Translations under genes and position numbers: made by a program
The notes under the pieces: model-generated
Database searches by the model: none
What the model was told of the DNA's origin: nothing
What the model saw: the letters and a program-made list of their open reading frames with translations, nothing else
Part shown: piece by piece, positions 1 through 10,139 of the stretch
Numbering within the stretch: the stretch's first letter is position 1
Layout of the letters: every line of letters starts with the position of its first letter
DNA from: Lepus europaeus
Taxonomy: Eukaryota > Chordata > Mammalia > Lagomorpha > Leporidae
Length of the DNA stretch: 64,000 bases
Assembly: GCF_033115175.1 (NCBI RefSeq)
Contig: NC_084835.1
Coordinates: 29,221,858 to 29,285,857, forward strand
Reading direction: 5' to 3'

Positions 1-234
1 CCATCCATCTGCAACCCCCTGGATGATCAAGGACACTTGGGAAGTCACAAATGCTGATGCCCAGGGACTGAAGGCTTAGAAGAAATGTGAGAAGCCCATG
101 GGTAGCAAGGTGAAATCCAAGGTACAAGCACAGCCATCCTGTCCCTGTAGGGGACTGGTTCTAGGGCCCCTGAGGATAAGAAAAATCTACAGATGCTCAA
201 GTCCTATATATAGGGCAGTGCAATATTTGCTATT

Positions 235-576
235 TTTCTTTAAATTTATTTACTTATTTGAAAGGCAGAGTTACAGAGAGACAGAGGCAGAGGCAGGGGG
301 AGAGAGAAAATTTCATCTGCTGGTTCACTCCCCAAATGGCTGCAAAGGCCAGAGCTTGGAAGATCCAAAGCCAGGAGCAAGGAGCTTATTTTGGGTCTCC
401 CATGTGGGTACAGGGGCCCAAGGACTTGGCCCATCTTCCACTGCTTTCCCAGGCCACAGCAGAGAGCTGGATCACAAGTCGAGCAGCCAGGTCTCAAACT
501 GGCATCCATATGGGAGGCCAGCACTGCAGGCAGAAGCTTTACCCAGTACACCACAGTGCCTGCCCCAATATTTGCT
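235..576 (-). mobile_element. CSINE (lagomorph tRNA-derived SINE), antisense
   Basis: The T-rich tail is at the left, followed by 'GAAAGGCAGAGTTACAGAGAG', the GA-rich stretch, the 'TTCACTCCCCAAATGGC' body and the SINE head reading backwards to 'GTGCCTGCCCC'. This is a nearly full-length CSINE on the minus strand. Several open frames crossing it in different frames are by-products of the repeat and are not genes. Confidence 0.92.
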
Positions 577-1054
577 TATAATCTACCCACATCATCCTAT
601 ATACTTCAAATCATCTCTAGATTAATTATAATACCTCATACAACATAAATGCTAGGTAAATAGTTGTTATACTGCATTACTCATGGAATAATGACAAGGG
701 AAAAAGTCTATGCATCTTCAGCAAACAATTTTTTGAACCTTTTTTGATCAGCTATTGTCTATATCTAAGGACGCGGGATCCACAAAGGGTCCCCCATACT
801 GTGCCTTGTCTAGGCCCACGTGTGGCTTGACCTCCACTGTGTGGTGGTGCATTCTCTTGCCTTATAGGTCAACGCATCGGTCAACGATGAAGCAGCCAGT
901 TCTTTTTGGTCTGTGAGCTGCGTGGATACCAGATGGCACCTGGAAGCACTACTGGGTAGGTGCAGGTGGGGTTTGCATCCTAGCCTTGTGTCTAAAGCCT
1001 CTGACCTGGGGCTCAATACATCCCCTAAGTGCAGGGGCTTGCTGAGCATGGGGC
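577..1054. other. Unique sequence, nothing recognised
   Basis: AT-rich then mixed-composition single-copy sequence. I see no repeat family, convincing exon or simple repeat in it. Confidence 0.5.
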
Positions 1055-1240
1055 TCCAGGCCAGGATCCACTACTTACCACCTGGGGGCCCCTGACTGGG
1101 GCATGTCAGCTCGCTGGGCCTCCTTTTCCCCATTGCAAGGGCAGAAAAGAGTGTATGCTTCATGAGATTGCTGTGAGGATAAACGAGACCATGTGAGCAC
1201 AGCATCTAGCAGCGACTAAGCCCTCTGTAAGTGCATACTG
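1055..1240 (+). mobile_element. MIR SINE fragment
   Basis: It follows the MIR core order: a 'CCACTTACCACCTG' type segment, then 'GGGCCTCCTTTTCCCCATTG' matching the MIR 'cctcagtttcc..tctg' block, then 'TGAGATTGCTGTGAGGATAAA' and a degenerate 'AGCATCTAGCA...' tail. It is old and diverged. Confidence 0.75.
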
Positions 1241-1244
1241 TTTC

Positions 1245-1395
1245 TAGCCATGGCTGTGGGCTCCCATCTCCTACACTGCAGAACTGGCATCATGACAGTA
1301 CCTACCTAGGGGGACTGTTGCCAGGACCAAAGACTCCACGCATGAAAGTCCTTTGTGCCAAGGCCTGGCCCCTCACACTCAATAACATCCAATTA
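1245..1395 (+). mobile_element. Second MIR fragment, partial
   Basis: The segment 'ATGACAGTACCTACCTAGGG', then a sequence like 'CCTTTGTGCCAAGGCCTGGC', resembles the 3' half of MIR ('aatagtacctacctcatagg...gcctggc'). It directly follows another MIR in the same orientation, so tandem insertion or duplication is possible. Confidence 0.55.
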
Positions 1396-2459
1396 TCTAT
1401 CACTCAGGTTTACTTATTAGTAGTATAATTAAGATCAGCACTTGCAAGAATTAAAATCTCTCCAGTCTTTTGTAATGGCGGTTCACAGATATTAGAAAAG
1501 TCTCAATAATAGCACAATTAAGTCCATGTATTCCAATGGAACTCAATTTGAGTTCAGCAGTGTGCAGGTTGCTACCCTCTGAACCAAAAGGCAGAGAAGC
1601 AGAGGTCCCATCTGGCCAGCTGGGTTTACATAACCAGGCCTGACTGCAAGCCAGCTGCTCCAGGAAGTTCTATGAGGTAAGAAATTCTTGTCCAACAAAA
1701 GTTCTCTTTCTATGAAAAGTCAACGGAATGAAAAGGGCAAACAGCTTTGCAAGTCCCCCAAAAGGTACCTGACTGTGCGGGAATTTCACACCTGGTGGCT
1801 TTAAGCCCATAAAGCACAGAAACCAAACAAGACTTCCCCCAAGTTGTCAAGGGCCAACTGGAAGGGGATTTTGTCCCTTCCTCTCCTTCCTGGACAGCCT
1901 TCAGGGACACATATTCCCATTTCCGGAGAACTGGGGACAGTTTTGGATTGTCCCAAACTTACACCAGCCACCTCCAAATGCACCCCACCTTCTTCATCCA
2001 GCCAAATGAAGATGGCGGAGTCTATGGCATCCAACACACTTCCTAGCTCTATGCTCGATGGCTCGCAGAGTTCAGTCCTGGTGGAAGAACTGGACAATCA
2101 GTCCCTGGAATGTCCTTCCAACCTGTAAAGGAAGCAGGAGTGAGCTCTGGGGGCTTGACAAGGACATCTGGCCAGGAGGTTCTCCACTGGGTCCGTAGGC
2201 AGGCTGTGAAGGCTGGAGAGCTCCTGCTTGATTATCATGTGTATGTGTGTGTGCTCACATCCAAGCAGTGGTAGTGCTATGAGTTTTGCCTGCCCAGCTT
2301 TCCTGATCTACTCCCCCAGAAGAGACTTACTGGACACTACCCTGTCCTACATCCAGTGAGCCTATCATGCACACTCATCCTCCCAACACCCTTGACAAAA
2401 GGTAATTGCATTCTTGCTCCAAAAAGAGCCAATAAAGGTCCTGTTAGGAGAATGGACAT
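1396..2459. other. Unique sequence containing a splice-signal-flanked block
   Basis: No repeat family is evident. On the minus strand the block 2122-1963 is flanked by a good acceptor (pyrimidine tract ending TTTACAG) and a donor-like GGT|GTAAGT. None of its three frames is open across the whole 160 bases, so it is not coding; it could be a noncoding or UTR exon, or chance. Confidence 0.35.
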
Positions 2460-2557
2460 GGATCCTGGGAGAGAGAGAGAGGGTCTCTCCTCTAAAACAA
2501 ACAAACAAACAAACAAACCCCCCCCCAAAAAAAAAAAAACCCACAAAAACCCACAAA
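2460..2557. repeat. Compound low-complexity tract (GA, AAAC, C and A runs)
   Basis: A short GA run is followed by about six AAAC units, a run of nine to ten C, a run of about thirteen A and an AAACCCAC motif. There is no SINE body next to it, so it is best called compound simple repeat. Confidence 0.85.
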
Positions 2558-2728
2558 GTACTCAAAGCTGTTGGGAGTCACCTTTGCCACCAGCTGGAGA
2601 GAGCTTAGTGGAGTCTAAAGCAACCCAATGGAAAGTACAGAGGAAAACAGGAAGAGAAGTAACAGGGGCAAAGGAACAGAGAGGGAGAGAGGGAGGGACA
2701 GGTGAGACCGAGGAAGAGGGAACTGGAG

Positions 2729-2976
2729 GTGGGTATTGTGGCACAGCTGCTTGGGAGACCTGAATCACATACTGGAGAGCCTACAGTTGAGCTCCATCTC
2801 TGCCTGCAGATCCAGCTCCCTGCTAATGCACCTGGGAGGCAGCACCTTGTGGCCCAGGTTTTTGGGTTCCTGTCACCCACATGGGTGACCCTGATGGAGT
2901 TCCTGGCTCATGGCTTTGGCCTGGCCTACCCTGGTTAATGCAGATATTTGGGGAGTTAACCAGCAGATGGAAGATG
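2729..2976 (+). mobile_element. CSINE, sense, partial
   Basis: It carries the CSINE body markers 'TCCAGCTCCCTGCTAATG', 'CACCTGGGAGGCAGCA' and 'ACCCACATGGGTGACC', ending 'GGGGAGTTAACCAGCAGATGG' without the usual CT-rich tail. It abuts the antisense copy at 2977, forming an inverted pair with almost no spacer. Confidence 0.88.
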
Positions 2977-3291
2977 TATGTTTATTAGACATGCAGAGTG
3001 ACAGAGAGAAAGGGAGAGATACAGAGAGACTTTTCATCTTCTGGTTCACTTCCCAAATGGCTCCAACAGCCAAGGATTGGCCAGGCTAAAGCCAGGAGCC
3101 TGGAACTCCATCCAGGTCTCCCACATGGGTGCAGGGGCCCAAGCATTCGGGCTGTCTTATGTTACTTTCCCAGACACATTAATAGGAGCTGGATAGAGAA
3201 GAGAGCAGCTGGGGCTTGAACCTACACTCTGATAGGGGATGCCAGGTGTCACAGCAGCAGCTTAACCTACTGCATCACAACGCTGGCCCCA
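2977..3291 (-). mobile_element. CSINE, antisense
   Basis: It starts with a degraded tail and the 'AGAGTGACAGAGAGAAAGGG' GA block, then 'GGTTCACTTCCCAAATGGC', and ends 'CATCACAACGCTGGCCCC', the reverse of the SINE head. It sits head to head with the sense copy to its left. An ADAR-editable hairpin would be expected if both are in one transcript. Confidence 0.9.
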
Positions 3292-3310
3292 CAAATACAA
3301 ATTTTCTAAA

Positions 3311-3425
3311 AAGAAGAAGAGGGGGGAGAGGGAGGGAGGTGGAGGGGAGAGGGTTAATGATGGAGCAAGAGGGAAAGAGGTGGGGGGAGGGCAAGAGAAG
3401 GGAAAGGGGGAAGGAAGGAAAAGGG
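3311..3425. repeat. Purine-rich (GGGGAGA-type) low-complexity tract
   Basis: An almost uninterrupted run of G and A on the plus strand directly follows the CSINE head. The units are irregular, such as GGGGAGA, GGGAGG and GGAAGG. Confidence 0.85.
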
Positions 3426-3519
3426 GCAGTAGTGCCAAAGGCTTAATCTCTTAATTTGAATCACTAACTCCAGCCAGACATAAAGAAAGATATCTGTGAG
3501 CCAATGGTTTCTCTTTTTT

Positions 3520-3616
3520 TGGTCATTTTTTCCTCAACCCCCAACACATTAGAAACCACCACACTGGAGCATCAGAGATGGAATGGACTCATGTCAGAAA
3601 GAAACAAGGTTTATTT
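3520..3616 (-). terminator. Cleavage/polyadenylation site of the minus-strand transcript
   Basis: On the minus strand a canonical AATAAA lies at 3615-3610. About 15-30 bases downstream is a plausible cleavage zone (about 3585-3600), then a strong GU/U-rich element reading 'GTGTGGTGGTTTC' and 'TGTGTTGGGGGTTG' down to about 3530. Signal, spacing and downstream element are all in the expected order for a vertebrate mRNA 3' end. Confidence 0.7.
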
Positions 3617-6551
3617 GATGAATATAAATAAGGCGATCAGCACAAAGTACTTCTCATACGCATGATAACAAGGTCATGAACTGTACACACTGCTTACGTT
3701 GTACTTCTACTAGACACGAGGTTACAATGACTGGCTAATACATGCCCACTGGAAGTCTTGAGGATTCCTTAGTTTTATTCATTTTTGTCATATCGATGTC
3801 CATAATCACATGGTCAATATCACAACCCACATGCCACTCACTTGGAGAAATATTACAAGAAGCACTATCAAACGAGGGTCTCAGGGAGTTAGATACACCG
3901 CCCCTGGCAGCATTCAAAGACCACTCTACACAAGAACACTGCGGATAGAGCTCATGTCAACACGTTTGAGGTCTCATCAGAAACTGTTGAAAAAGTAAGT
4001 TGAAACCCACTTTCAAATGAAAGTTGACACGCTGTTAACGTGCATACTGGATACACAAAACTCATTAAGTACAAAATTGAGACTGTACATGGAAATCAAA
4101 TGGGGTGTAAGGTACAAGCCTGATTTTGCACAAAGTAAGACCAACTTCTCTTAAACGTTAGCCCCAACTTTTTCTCCAACTACCTTATGATTAGAAGGGA
4201 ATCTGCCAAAGTTTGTGCAAAAGGAAATATCTTCCCTAGCATCACAGTGTTTGCTGTAAACCCAGAGACTATTTTGATAGGGTGTGAAAAGGGATTTTTT
4301 GGGGGGTAATACTGAAATATCAGAGAATAGTACAAGAAGTGAGAAATGATGCTATGTTGGATAGAATTTTAACTTTTCAGGGACTAAGTGACAAGCCCCT
4401 ATCAAGGTGAGATCAATAATACTTTTAATCAACCGAAGTGGGGCAAAACATGATCCCCTAAATAATAGCTGTGACAAAATTGGCACATACGTAGAAATAG
4501 ATAACCACACACAACTGGTTGTTTTGTTTGTTTCAAGGACTCTATTTGACCTATTGGAATTTCTACTTCCTACTTCAAGTATTCAGCTGCAGAGTTTAGG
4601 TCAGGACCTGGTTTTGGGAGGCAGTGAGGACCGCCCCTTGAGGACACCCAAACTGTCCATGGGGACTCATCTGTGGCCCGGGTTTCCAGTGTGACATCAT
4701 GTCACAATATAAGCTTGCAAAGAACTCTGTTTACTCCTTCAACCAAGACCTAGATCTCTTTGATAGTTAAAGGACAAACGTTTTAAACATGAACATATTT
4801 GGATTGTTTAGGCGACACATAAGCTTCATGTAGTTTGCTGTACTCACTGACAAGAACAAAGCCAGAAGCAAGAAACCTGCGTGACTACGTTACTCCCAAT
4901 GCATCAAGGAGAGGTGCAAGTCGGAGCTGGTTTCCTCTTCCTCAATAAATAAGGAGTTTGTCTTTTCAATATCTCTATGGCTCACAAGAGAGGCTCAGAG
5001 TTAATTGCACCAACGTTTTAAAAAGTAATAGTAATGACTAAATTCAATGCAAGACTTCAGGGACATCCGTTTGGAATGCTTTCCACAGCAGCAAAGAAAG
5101 ACAACTCTATTGATTAAGGCCACTCATGCTTAAATTCATTGTTTGTCCTTAAAAAAAAAAAAACCAAAAAGCAGGTTTTCACCTCCCACTTGCATACATG
5201 TGGAAAGGTTGCTTCCAGTGACAAGAAAATGGGTCCATACAAGAGTTGTAGCTGTTTGCCAGGTTTGGTCATGAGTGCCACGGAGTTAGAACAACTTGAA
5301 TGTTTTTAATCATCTTCAGTGGCAGCGTTAGGAGTTTAATTCTCCTTAGTACCATGTCACTGGATGTAAAAGACCTTAAAATTCGGTCTCCTCCCCTGGC
5401 ATGTGCTTTAAAGAATGAACTCTGTATCCACAGACATGTCATGTAGAGCTATATACAGATACACAGCTTTTGTGATTGTTCCTCATTCAGCAATGTGTTC
5501 ATGTTTGGTGCTGAAAATGCTTTGGAATCCATGTTGGACACGTTGGAAAAAAAAAAAAAAGCCAAAAATGAGAAATGACCCTTCGTTTACAGAAGACCTA
5601 AGCTTACACTGTTTGCACAGCGTTTGGATCTTGAAATGTGAACGAGTCCCAGCTTCTTCGTGGAGACCTGCATGTACTAGAGAGGTAACAGCCTGAGGCG
5701 GCGTCAGGTCCAGCCGTGCACATGCACGGAGGGGGTGTGCAGGGGCCCCAGGCTCTCGCCATGCTCCAGTACATAAGCAGGGAGATAAAATGATGAGTGA
5801 CCAATTTAGATGTGCCATGCATTGTCAGAGACACACACCATGTTCTCATAAGGCGATTTCTTGGCAAGTAGTGGTTAAAAATTGATTTCATTTCCAACCT
5901 GGCCCAGAGGTAACTACTGGTGATACCATCAAAATGAGGTTCTTCGAACAGCGGATTAAAGAAATAGAGGAGGGTAAAGGCCCGCACTTTTTGGTGTTTT
6001 GGTTGCTTTGTCAATCACTCTACACACTGCGGTATCCACACACTTCCAACACCACCCACTCACTATGAATTCACACTGCTTGATAATCTACTACACTAGG
6101 AATGACCACTGAGACAGAACCCACGGCATCACTGGGGATGAAGCAAGTTGTCCAAAGGAAGCTGAATTCAGACTTCAAAGTCCGTGGAGTTCAACTTATC
6201 CAATGACGTTTAAGGAAAACAAATAAAATGTTAACAAACAAGGACACTCGAAAGAGATGATCACATTTCAAATGCCCAAATCCCAGCCCCCATAAGTAGA
6301 GGGTCTGTCCTTTCTTCTCCTCCTCTGCCTTCTTCCTTCCCACCACATCCGAATCCACGCGAAGTGACATGAGATGGCGCAGAAAATAGTAAACTGAACA
6401 GAATCACACTCAGGACGGACAGTGCACGCTCCCCTCGGGTCCTGGTGAGCCGCTCCGGGTGGTGCTGGACAGTGCTGAGAGCTGCACCGCCATAGATTAG
6501 CAGAATATTGCTGCAGAGCTGCCTTTTCCTTTTATTCAGCCCTTCTGATAG
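3590..6551 (-). other. Candidate terminal exon / long 3' UTR of an unidentified minus-strand gene
   Basis: Reading the minus strand, a strong splice acceptor ends at 6552: a branch-point-like TGCTAAAT, a pyrimidine-rich CTTTCTTGTTG and CAG. Exon sequence begins CTATCAGAAGG. In one frame a stop follows four codons (YQKG, stop), in another after five (IRRAE, stop). A third frame stays open about 96 codons but reads like UTR (EEGRGGEER...). About 2.95 kb then runs free of interspersed repeats to the AATAAA at 3610-3615. The neighbouring DNA is full of SINEs, so this exclusion itself suggests constraint. A Pumilio-type TGTATATA is at 5457-5450, and poly-U tracts on the minus strand are at about 5150-5163 and 5549-5562. 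I do not recognise the gene. The rest of the window to the right would then begin as its last intron. Confidence 0.6.
5450..5457 (-). promoter_or_regulatory. Pumilio-response-element-like motif in the 3' UTR
   Basis: The minus strand reads TGTATATA, which fits the PUF-protein consensus TGTANATA. It would be mid-UTR in the candidate terminal exon. A single octamer can occur by chance; a second copy was not found by eye. Confidence 0.35.
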
Positions 6552-6933
6552 CTGCAACAAGAAAGCACATCATTTAGCAGAGGGAGAAACCCACCACCTA
6601 GCTGCAATCACCCAGAAAGAGCCCGCCCACTCCTCAGCCCTGCACCTGCCTCTCCAGCACTCTCTTTGGTCGGGTTTGGGTAGAGGTGGGGAGAGGGCTG
6701 GGGGGGGGGGGGTGGAGCACAGAGGAAGGACAAAACAGAGAGAGAAACCATGTCCCAGAAATGTATCTGGGAAAAAAGTGCTTTCAAAACAAGTTACAGA
6801 GATGTGCTAATGTCTCTTGGGGTACACAAAGAAATGGAACGGAATAGGCCTGAACTTTCTAGCGATTATGTCTGCACTATCAGGTTATCAGTCAGTGTTT
6901 TGCTCTCCTTACTTTACTACAATGTGTATGGTT
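6552..6933. other. Presumed intron start region with a 13-G run
   Basis: On the minus strand this is the sequence just upstream of the candidate terminal exon. It includes the branch-point-like and polypyrimidine signals (6553-6590) and a homopolymer of about 13 G at 6700-6712. No repeat family was recognised. Confidence 0.5.

Positions 6934-6999
<66 letters not shown>
6934..6999. repeat. (TA)n microsatellite
   Basis: More than 30 TA dinucleotides, interrupted once by an extra A. It abuts the tail end of the antisense CSINE at 7000, which suggests it grew from that element's A-rich tail. Confidence 0.97.
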
Positions 7000-7005
<6 letters not shown>

Positions 7006-7321
7006 TTATTTTACTGATTCGAAAGGCAGAGCAGCAGGGAGAGAAGGAGAAACAGAGAGAAAGATAGCTGCTTCACTCCCCAGATGGCTGCAACAGCCTG
7101 GGCTGGACCAGGCCAGAGCCAGGAGGTTGGAACTCCATCTGGGTTGCCCATGTGGGTAGCAGGGACCCAAGTATGTGCTCCATCATGTGCTGCTTCTCCT
7201 GGAACAGCAGCAGGGGCCAGGATCAGAGGCAGAGCAGCCAGGACGCACACTGGTGCTCCAGTATGGGATGCCGACGTCGCAAGCAATGGTTTAACCAGCT
7301 GCATCGCAACACCAGCCTCTG
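7000..7321 (-). mobile_element. CSINE, antisense
   Basis: It runs from 'AAGATTTATTTTACTGATTCG' through 'GAAAGGCAGAG', 'TTCACTCCCCAGATGGC' and 'TATGGGATGCCGACG' to 'CAACACCAGCCTC', the complete reverse CSINE order. It lies next to an old L1 fragment. Confidence 0.92.
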
Positions 7322-7410
7322 AAATTATTTTTGAATTTGGCTTTACAAAGATGAGAGAGCTAAAGATGGTTAAGACTCCAAGAACTTCACATTGACCTGG
7401 AAACCAACTA

Positions 7411-7940
7411 AGAGCAACAATATAAAAGGAAACTGGACCTAGCAGTTCCATGCCTAGGCACAGACCCAGAGTAACTTAAACAGATGCCGTACACAAACAG
7501 TCGTAAAATCATTATTCATAATAGCCAAGCATTCACCAACAAATGAGTGGACAGATACACTGTGGTATATGCAGATGATATATGCAGCTATAAAAAGAAT
7601 GGAGTTCTGACACACGCTACAACATGGATGAACCTTGAAGATGTGCTAAGTGAAAACGATCAGACACAAAAGCATGATTCCACTTACATGAAATACCTAG
7701 GACAGACAACTCATCGATGAGTAGAAGTGCATTAGAGGTGACCAGGGCAGGGTTGATGGGGATGGGTACCCCCCCAACCCCAGTTCTTTGTCCCTGGGAC
7801 AGTGTTTCTGTTTGGGGTGAAATGAACAGTAGTGATGGCTTACAACTCTGAGAAGGTATGCTGCTGCAAAGTACTCTTAAAATACTCAAACTGATCAATT
7901 TTCCGTTACGTGCATTTTGCTACAATAGAAACATCTTTTA
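7411..7940 (+). mobile_element. L1MA/L1MB-type LINE-1 3' end
   Basis: Characteristic old mammalian L1 segments appear in order: 'AGCAGTTCCATGCCTAGGCA', 'ATTATTCATAATAGCCAAGC', 'GAGTGGACAGATACACTGTGG', 'CTACAACATGGATGAACCTTG', 'TGCTAAGTGAAAACGATCAGA', then the 3' UTR with 'CAACTCTGAGAAGGTATG' and a final 'TGCATTTTGCTACAATAG'. It holds the end of ORF2 plus 3' UTR, far too decayed to code. Confidence 0.88.
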
Positions 7941-8499
7941 AAAGATCATCCCCACAGTCACTAACTTGTGCTCATGCTTAATGTCAAACATACACGAGCA
8001 GGTCATCCATTTGCATATTTCATGCCCTGGGGAACAGGTATGCAGAAGCACCCTAAATTCTCTCCGGGGTCCAATGAAGGGTCCTGGGTGTGGTAAACAG
8101 TGCAGCCCCTGGGGAGGCAGCCACGGACTGGTGAGAAGAGGGCACCATCCTGCCCTGGCCCCGCACCCCAGGACTCTGCTTCCTGCTGATGCTGTGTGCC
8201 GGGGCCATTATCACTCACAGATGGCCTCTGAGTGCCCTGGTGTTTCCGGGCACACGTCGGGAGTGTGGCTATCTGGGGAATATGGGAGGGAGGGGAAAGA
8301 TCAAACACATATACTCACACGTACACAAGCCACTTTTTATATACAGCCTGAGCTGTCTGATCTGGTGGGTGAAACACAGCATTTCTCGAGTCACACTGCC
8401 TAATGAGAACACCAAAGATCCCAGTGTCTGCACAGGTAGGCAGCTATTTCAAGCCATCATTAAGCAGTGCAAATGAAATATGTGGCTTGGATGAACTCT
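7941..8499. other. Unique sequence, nothing recognised
   Basis: Mixed-composition sequence without a recognisable repeat family. Overlapping open frames of 95-145 codons on both strands show no domain, signal or codon pattern that I recognise. Confidence 0.45.
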
Positions 8500-8960
8500 G
8501 CTAATTCATACTCTGAGGAGTTTGGTGTAACCCTTCTGGTTAAGAAACTTGAATCGGGGCAAAAAAAAAAATGACTTTTGCAGAGCCAGAAAGTTAGGGA
8601 GTTCCTGCAGCAGATCATATTACTCATTCTGGCACATAAAATCTCTACAAACTGTGTATGAAAATTGTAAGTCAGAGCACGCTTTCTCTTTCATGAGCTG
8701 TGCATAGCTCTAATTCTTTTGTGCATTAAGCATTTCTTAATCATCTTTTTAAAGGGCTGGTCAATATATTAAAAGGCCACATGATTAAAAGGTAAAGAGA
8801 AACCCAAAGTAGTATTAAAATGCACCGGTCATTTTTTTAAAGATGGGGAAGCGACTGAAAGATAATTACAGCAAATGTCCAATGTCCTTGATGTTTTTCC
8901 AAGATAAAGTAGCAAAGAACAATCATTTATTCAGTTGTGAGAAAGGTTTCTAGCTGGGTA
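8500..8960. promoter_or_regulatory. Repeat-free AT-rich block, candidate conserved enhancer
   Basis: It is AT-rich with homeodomain-type cores (CATTAAG, TCTTAATCA, GATAATTAC) and SOX-like ACAATCATT, and lacks interspersed repeats although repeats lie on either side further out. There is no open frame of note. Calling it an enhancer is inference from composition alone. Confidence 0.35.
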
Positions 8961-9714
8961 ACAGGTCACAGGCAGAACGGCCCCTCTCTATTGCCGGGAC
9001 ACTGCTTGGGGGTGAGGTTTATGCTGTAGGCAAGAGAACTCTCCAAAAGTGTGGCCACTCCCTCCATCAAACAATCCATTCACCAGGAGGCCTCAATGGG
9101 CTGCCAGGGGAAGAAGACCAAGCACCCTCAATGACATGGGCAGAGTTGGAAATGCAGAAGCCCTTGTTGAGGAGCAAACACAGGGTTTAATAAAATAGAA
9201 GAAGGCATTCTGGCCTCCAGTAAGGAGGCAATCAAAGTTGACCCCACCCACCCCTCTACCCTGCAGCGGGAGGATTCCCTGGCCAGTCGTGCCTTACCTG
9301 GAGGGTCACAGTGGGCCCCAACCCTCTGCAGTCCCACCTGCCTGCATTCTCCTGGGGAGCTGGGGGGTGACGCTGCTGCGTCCTGCATTCCCCTTTTACA
9401 CTTTACAGCCCCTGTTTACAACCCCATTTACAATGCCTCTACCCTCAGGATGGAGGGACTTCTGGCCATGTGGCCTGGGCCCCATCTGGCCCTCTCTCTC
9501 TCCAGTCCTTTCTTACCCCACATTCTGCTCTCCACACTCCTCCTACGCTGAACTTACTTCTGCCTTCTTAAAGCCTTCTTCCCTTCTCATCTCACAGGCC
9601 CTGACACTAGCTCTGGAGACGGCCCGTCCCCGATCCCGCTTCAATCCCAGCTTAGACACATGTCTCCCCAGAGAGTCCCACACACACGGCAGCGTCCCTT
9701 CTGGGGAGCTGTCT
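8961..9714. other. Unique sequence with a CT-rich segment
   Basis: Includes a C/T-rich plus strand (about 9400-9600) and a 200-codon open frame at 9238-9840. That frame runs into a fossil DNA transposon and shows low-complexity P/S/L composition, so it is judged fortuitous. Confidence 0.45.
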
Positions 9715-10043
9715 GAACCTGCACAATCTACTGTGGTAGCCGCTGGCCATGTGGGGCCACTGAGCAGTAGAGACGTGGCTGCCCCAGATCGAGACAAAAT
9801 GCAAGTGCAAAAATCTACAGATTTGGAAGACTTAGTATGAAAAAAGGAATATAAATGATCTCAGTAACAAATTGCTTATATTGCTTCATGTTAAAAATCA
9901 TATTTTTGATACGTGGGATCAAATAAAAATCTATTTCCACTCATTACACCGGTTTCCCATTCCTATTTAAAACATGGTTACTAGTGAACTAAAAACTAGC
10001 GCTGCGGCATGCATAGTATTTCTATTGAACAGCCTGGTCTAGG
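9715..10043 (-). mobile_element. Fossil hAT/Charlie-type nonautonomous DNA transposon (MER family)
   Basis: It begins near 'CAATCTACTGTGGTAGCCGCT' with the '..GGCCATGTGGGG' block, continues through an AT-rich centre ('GAAGACTTAGTATGAAAAAA') and ends 'TATTTCTATTGAACAGC', the inverted form of the known 'GCTGTCCAATAGAAAT' terminus. Both ends of the element are preserved. I am sure of the repeat class but not of the exact MER number. Confidence 0.75.
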
Positions 10044-10112
10044 CTCTCAGCTCTATGAGGAGGCAGCTGGTCTGCCTTGTTTAGCACCCTTGTGCCTTGT
10101 ACAGCTCCAGGA
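10044..10112 (+). mobile_element. L2 LINE 3' fragment
   Basis: 'GCTCTATGAGGAGGCAGCTG' then 'TTGTTTAGCACCCTTGTGCC' matches the L2 3' UTR pattern ('ctccatgagggcagg...ttgttcactgctgtatcccc'). Short and diverged. Confidence 0.5.
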
Positions 10113-10139
10113 ACAAGCAGATTCACTTATTCCACAGAC

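Noticed and set aside
246..625. Overlapping open frames of 85-175 codons on both strands
   Set aside because: They lie in or across a CSINE; the frames follow the repeat and no protein family is recognisable.
2494..2557. Regular AAAC units that look like a short array
   Set aside because: A simple repeat with no spacers; not CRISPR-like and not expected in a mammal.
6261..6560. A 96-99-codon minus-strand frame starting at the terminal-exon acceptor
   Set aside because: The translation has E/G/R-rich tracts typical of UTR and no recognised domain; two other frames stop after four or five codons, which suits a short coding end better.
9238..9840. A 200-codon plus-strand open frame
   Set aside because: Low-complexity P/S/L-rich composition; it runs into a fossil DNA transposon at 9715. 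Not an exon.
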